NCBI GenBank assembly: GCA_947626425.1
Contig: CANQRX010000008.1
Span: 1-25,482 of the forward strand
Origin: an uncultured Bacilli bacterium
GTDB taxonomy: Bacteria; Bacillota_I; Bacilli_A; RF39; UBA660
Direction: 5' to 3'
Length of the DNA stretch: 25,482 bases
Shown one piece after another: positions 21,850 through 25,482 of the stretch (position 1 is the stretch's first letter; each line of letters opens with the position of its first letter). Made by a program: the position numbers and the translations under genes. Under the pieces are notes generated by a model that searched no databases, was not told the origin of the DNA, and saw only the letters and a program-made list of their open reading frames with translations.

Positions 21850-24042
21850 ATGAAAATAATTAAACGTGATGGACACATGGTCGAATATTGTCCAGGAAAA
21901 ATTGAAAATGCAATCCAGAAAGCAAACAGCGAAGTTGATGAAGAAGAACAAGCAAGCCCAACTCAAATCAAAAATATTATTAAATATATTGAAAAATTAG
22001 GCAAAAAAAGAATGCTTGTCGAAGATATTCAAGACATAATTGAAGAAAAATTAATGAGTATTGGTAAATATAAATTAGCAAAAAAATATATCACTTATCG
22101 TTATACAAGAGAATTAGTTCGCAAAAGCAATACAACGGACTTAGCTATTAAAGAATTAATTGATGGCGAAAGCGAATATTGGAATACAGAAAATTCTAAC
22201 AAAAATGCTCGAGTTGTAACGACTCAACGCGATTATCTTGCCGGAATTACCAGCACCGATATTACCAGAAGATTTTTACTACCCGAAGATATAGTAAGAG
22301 CACATGATGAAGGAATTATTCATTTTCATGATGCCGATTATTTTGCCCAAAATGCACTACACAACTGTGATTTAATCAATCTAGAAGATATGTTACAAAA
22401 TGGGACAAATATAAATGGGGTCATGATTGAAAAACCACACCGTTTCTTAACCGCAATGACAATCGCTACTCAGTTGATTACTGCTGTAAACTCTAGTCAA
22501 TATGGTGGATGCACAATTACTTTAACTCACCTAGCTCCTTTTGTTCGCGATAGTTATAATAAATATTACGAAAAATATAAAAATCGCAAATTTTCTAAAG
22601 AAAAATGCGAACAATATGCTAAAGAAGATTTAATCAACGAAATTAGAGATGGTGTACAAACTTTCCAATATCAAATAAATTCGATGACAACCACAAATGG
22701 TCAAGCACCTTTTTTAAGTGTTTGTATGTACTTAGGTGAAACCGAAGAATACAAAGAAGAACTTGCGATGATTATTGAAGAAGTTTTAAAACAACGAATT
22801 GTAGGTATGAAAAACAATAAAGGCGTTTACATCACTCCTGCCTTTCCAAAACTTTTATACATTTTAGAGGAAGACAATATTCATGAAGATAGTAAATATT
22901 GGTATTTAACGAAATTAGCCGCTGAATGTACAGCTAAAAGAATGGTTCCTGACTATATTTCCGAAAAAATTATGAAACAATTAAAAGTTGATAAAAATGG
23001 TAATGGTCAATGCTATCCATGCATGGGTTGTCGCTCTTTCTTGACTCCTTATGTCGATGAAAACGGTAAACCTAAATACTACGGTCGCTTTAATCAAGGC
23101 GTTGTAACAATTAATCTTGTTGATGTTGCTTTGAGTAGTGATAAAAACATGGAAGAATTTTGGAAAATATTAGATGAAAGACTCGAATTATGTCACCGAG
23201 CTTTACAAATCCGGCATAAAAGATTAAGTAAAGCAACTAGTAATGTTGCCCCAATTTTATGGCAACATGGAGCTTTAGCCAGATTAAAACCAGGTGAATC
23301 AATTCACGATTTACTTCACAACGGTTACTCAACTATTTCTTTAGGATATGCGGGCTTATATGAATGTACAAAATTCATGACCGACCACTCTCATACCGAC
23401 AATGGCGAAGGTAAAAATTTTGCCATCGAAGTCATGAAAAAATTAAATGAGGCTTGCAAAACCTGGAAAGAAGCCGAAAATATTGATTATAGTTTATATG
23501 GAACTCCTATTGAATCAACAACTTATAAGTTTGCCAAATGCTTAAAAAATCGGTTTGGTGTTGTTAAAGGTATAACCGACCGCGATTATATAACTAATTC
23601 TTATCATGTTCCTGTTTTTGAAGAAATTGATGCTTTTGATAAACTAAAACTAGAAAGCGAATTTCAAGCTCTTAGTCCAGGTGGGGCGATTTCCTATATT
23701 GAAACCCCAAATTTAACAAATAATTTAGATGCGATACTTGAAGTTATAAAATATATTTATGATACAATCATGTATGCCGAATTAAATACAAAATTAGATT
23801 ACTGTCATGAATGTGGTTATACTGGCGAAATATTAATTGATGATAACTTAGAATGGTATTGCCCACAGTGTGGAAATCGTGATCATGATAAATTAAATGT
23901 TGCCCGTCGGACCTGTGGTTATATTGGTTCTAATTTCTGGAATAAAGGAAGAACTCAAGAAATAAAAGAACGAGTAATTCACCTTGATAATAAAGATGCT
24001 ATCGAAAAAAATGATAAAGTGAAAATACCAAAAGAGGTTTAA
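21850..24042 (+). CDS. nrdD: Anaerobic (class III) ribonucleoside-triphosphate reductase
   Basis: This oxygen-sensitive glycyl-radical enzyme reduces NTPs to dNTPs and marks the organism as anaerobic. The 730 residues comprise an N-terminal ATP-cone (MKIIKRDGHMVEYCPGKIEN, about 1-92) for allosteric control, the catalytic barrel with GGCTITLTHLAPF and QCYPCMGCRSFLTPY, and a C-terminal zinc site made of CHECGY and CPQCGN. The radical glycine is G690 in RRTCGYIGSNF. The start is certain from the conserved N-terminus, although the best ribosome-binding site (GAAAGG) is about 15 bases upstream, longer than usual. It is followed by nrdG two bases after its stop. Confidence 0.97.
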   Translation: MKIIKRDGHMVEYCPGKIENAIQKANSEVDEEEQASPTQIKNIIKYIEKLGKKRMLVEDIQDIIEEKLMSIGKYKLAKKYITYRYTRELVRKSNTTDLAIKELIDGESEYWNTENSNKNARVVTTQRDYLAGITSTDITRRFLLPEDIVRAHDEGIIHFHDADYFAQNALHNCDLINLEDMLQNGTNINGVMIEKPHRFLTAMTIATQLITAVNSSQYGGCTITLTHLAPFVRDSYNKYYEKYKNRKFSKEKCEQYAKEDLINEIRDGVQTFQYQINSMTTTNGQAPFLSVCMYLGETEEYKEELAMIIEEVLKQRIVGMKNNKGVYITPAFPKLLYILEEDNIHEDSKYWYLTKLAAECTAKRMVPDYISEKIMKQLKVDKNGNGQCYPCMGCRSFLTPYVDENGKPKYYGRFNQGVVTINLVDVALSSDKNMEEFWKILDERLELCHRALQIRHKRLSKATSNVAPILWQHGALARLKPGESIHDLLHNGYSTISLGYAGLYECTKFMTDHSHTDNGEGKNFAIEVMKKLNEACKTWKEAENIDYSLYGTPIESTTYKFAKCLKNRFGVVKGITDRDYITNSYHVPVFEEIDAFDKLKLESEFQALSPGGAISYIETPNLTNNLDAILEVIKYIYDTIMYAELNTKLDYCHECGYTGEILIDDNLEWYCPQCGNRDHDKLNVARRTCGYIGSNFWNKGRTQEIKERVIHLDNKDAIEKNDKVKIPKEV

Positions 24043-24044
24043 AA

Positions 24045-24539
24045 ATGCGTTATAATAAAATCAGAAGAATGGATATTTCCAACGGACCAGGGGTTCGTAT
24101 ATCCATTTTTATGCAAGGTTGTTCCTTTCATTGTGAAAACTGCTTCAATCCAGAAACACACGACTTTAAAGGCGGTAAACCATTTACCAAAGAAACAATA
24201 GATGAGGTCCTTACCCTATGCGAACCTTCCTACATTAAAGGGCTTTCCATTTTAGGAGGAGAACCTCTTCATCCCCAAAATATTGAAGGAACTACCGATT
24301 TAGCTAAACAATTTAAAGCAAAATATCCTCATAAAAGCTTATGGATTTGGACCGGCTTTTTATACGACCGTGATTTAAAAGACAAAGAAATATTACAATA
24401 TATCGATGTTTTAGTAGATGGACAATTTGTATTTGCCAAGAAAAATCCTAACTTAAAATGGAAAGGATCAGAAAATCAACGAGTAATTGATATTCAAAAG
24501 TCCCTTAAGAAAAAGAAAATCGTTTTATATGAAGATTAG
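24045..24539 (+). CDS. nrdG: Anaerobic ribonucleotide reductase activating protein (radical SAM)
   Basis: NrdG uses a 4Fe-4S cluster and S-adenosylmethionine to form the glycyl radical on NrdD. The 164-residue protein has the cluster motif CSFHCENC (CxxxCxxC) in MQGCSFHCENCFNPETHDF, the SAM-binding ILGGEPL, and the short barrel typical of NrdG. GAGGT lies before the ATG within the end of nrdD, so translation is coupled. A terminator follows. Confidence 0.97.
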   Translation: MRYNKIRRMDISNGPGVRISIFMQGCSFHCENCFNPETHDFKGGKPFTKETIDEVLTLCEPSYIKGLSILGGEPLHPQNIEGTTDLAKQFKAKYPHKSLWIWTGFLYDRDLKDKEILQYIDVLVDGQFVFAKKNPNLKWKGSENQRVIDIQKSLKKKKIVLYED

Positions 24540-24560
24540 ACTTGTTAAAAGTCTTTTTTT
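24538..24560 (+). terminator. Terminator of nrdDG
   Basis: AGACTT (24538-24543) pairs with AAGTCT (24549-24554), followed by a T-run. The stem begins in the nrdG stop codon. Confidence 0.75.
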
Positions 24561-24652
24561 ATGGATAATATTTCCCATTCTTCCCATCATTTTAAACTAA
24601 AATAATCTTCCCCTTTTTTACTCAAAAAAACTTTATCATTTACACTCCTTAA

Positions 24653-24681
24653 TTTACATCTAAAAATATAAATGGTAAAAT
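24653..24681 (+). promoter_or_regulatory. Promoter of the AAA ATPase gene
   Basis: TTTACA (24653-24658) and TAAAAT with upstream TGG (24673-24681) are 17 bases apart. The start point would be near 24688, leaving a short leader with AGAGGA. Confidence 0.7.
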
Positions 24682-24703
24682 AAATACAGAAAAGAGGAAC
24701 ATT

Positions 24704-25482
24704 ATGAAAAAAATACCAATTGGAAATGATGATTTTAAAGATTTAATCGAAAATGATAACTATTATGTCGATAAAACGGCATCCATTGAAGAATTATTAA
24801 GTAACGGTTCAAAAGTAGTCTTATATACAAGACCTAGAAGATTTGGTAAAAGTTTATTTATCTCAATGTTAGAACATTTTTTTGATATTGATAAAAAAGA
24901 AAGTAACAAAGATTTATTTAAGGGATTATCCATATCGCAAAGTCCTTATTATAAAGAATTAAGTAACTACCCTATTATTAATTTAGATTTTAAGAATTTA
25001 AAACAAAATACTTATGATGAAGTATATGAACAGTTTGTAATGATTATAGAAAAACTATATACGGAAAAAAGTTATGTTGTAGAAGTATTAGATGAAGATG
25101 AAAAAAATAAATTCAAAAGAATAAAAAGTGGTCAAGCAAAATATAGTGAATATAAAGATTCGTTATATCAATTATCAATCTGGTTAGAAAGGTATCATCA
25201 AAGGAAAGTTGTAATTTTAATTGATGAATACGATGTTCCTATTCAATGTGGTTATTTAGAAGGCTTTTATGATGAAATTGTAAGTTTAATCAGAAGTGTT
25301 TTTTCAAGTTGTTTAAAAGGAAACGATTCTTTAAAAATGGGAATATTAACCGGTGTTTTACGAGTAAGCAAAGAATCAATTTTCAGTGACTTAAATAATC
25401 TTGAGGTTATTGATATGATGACTTTAGATTATAGTGAATCATTTGGTTTTACGGAATCAGAAACTAAAAAATTATTAGAATA
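24704..25482 (+). CDS. AAA-family ATPase of the RPRRFGKS type (truncated by window end)
   Basis: The first 259 residues are present and the frame is open at the window edge. The N-terminus (IPIGNDDFKDLIENDNYYVD, then KTASIEELL), the Walker A-like RPRRFGKSLFISML, and Walker B VVILIDEYDVPI are typical of the AAA-ATPase-like family (PF09820) that usually ends in a PD-(D/E)XK nuclease-like domain, which would lie outside the window. These genes often occur in many copies in gut Firmicutes and Bacteroidetes; they are suspected of mobile-element or defence links, but their function is not established. AGAGGA precedes the ATG. The gene has its own promoter and follows the nrdG terminator, so it is unrelated to the operon before it. 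Confidence 0.9.
   Translation, partial: MKKIPIGNDDFKDLIENDNYYVDKTASIEELLSNGSKVVLYTRPRRFGKSLFISMLEHFFDIDKKESNKDLFKGLSISQSPYYKELSNYPIINLDFKNLKQNTYDEVYEQFVMIIEKLYTEKSYVVEVLDEDEKNKFKRIKSGQAKYSEYKDSLYQLSIWLERYHQRKVVILIDEYDVPIQCGYLEGFYDEIVSLIRSVFSSCLKGNDSLKMGILTGVLRVSKESIFSDLNNLEVIDMMTLDYSESFGFTESETKKLLE

Noticed and set aside
24561..24652. Small RNA or gene in the gap before the AAA ATPase
   Set aside because: The stretch is pyrimidine-rich with no stable hairpin, no start with a ribosome-binding site and no protein-like frame.

Overview
The window is AT-rich DNA from an anaerobic, low-GC Gram-positive bacterium. The best guess from sequence alone is a gut Bacilli/Mollicutes-related lineage of the RF39, Erysipelotrichales or Izemoplasma kind. 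The genes are closely packed and Shine-Dalgarno led. Anaerobic class III ribonucleotide reductase is present, GatA carries a Mycoplasma-like TGDSIRKP motif, and an RPRRFGKS-type AAA ATPase is present. TGA is still a stop codon (gatC ends in TGA and tryptophan is TGG). Sortase, a sorting signal and lipoprotein signal peptidase indicate a cell wall and exported proteins, unlike true mycoplasmas.

Layout. (1) 69-2464, plus strand: two unrecognised reading frames overlapping by 79 bases, probably one coiled-coil protein split by a -1 shift at an A6 run. (2) 9693-2526, minus strand: a T-box-controlled operon for amide aminoacyl-tRNA supply, running unknown gene, asnS, aspS, gatC, gatA, gatB, nearly every junction overlapping. 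(3) 15073-9739, minus strand: a surface cluster of two secreted proteins ending in dockerin-like modules, a cell-wall-anchored protein with a cohesin-like module and FIVAR repeats, and a class B sortase. Its promoter has a 10-base G run between -35 and -10, a classic layout for phase-variable expression. (4) 17075-15203, minus: lspA, rluD-family pseudouridine synthase, lipoprotein. (5) 17148-19134: an M18 aminopeptidase and an RDD membrane protein, convergent, overlapping at their ends and sharing one terminator hairpin. (6) 19173-19650: a stretch of decayed genes, including the start of an AbiEi-like antitoxin. (7) 21734-19660, minus: Crp/Fnr-family regulator, dUTPase, thioredoxin reductase. 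(8) 21850-24539, plus: nrdD and nrdG. (9) From 24704: an AAA ATPase cut by the window end.

How they work together. The surface cluster looks like a small cellulosome-like scaffold: the sortase would attach the cohesin-bearing protein to the wall, and the dockerin-bearing proteins could dock on it. The tRNA operon senses uncharged tRNA-Asp or tRNA-Asn. The Crp/Fnr regulator and nrdDG are divergent and share a 16-base palindrome that overlaps the regulator's own -35 and lies at about -41.5 of the nrdD start point, which suggests self-repression together with activation of anaerobic dNTP synthesis. dUTPase and thioredoxin reductase next to them fit the same nucleotide and redox theme. I saw no tRNA, rRNA, CRISPR array or intact insertion sequence.
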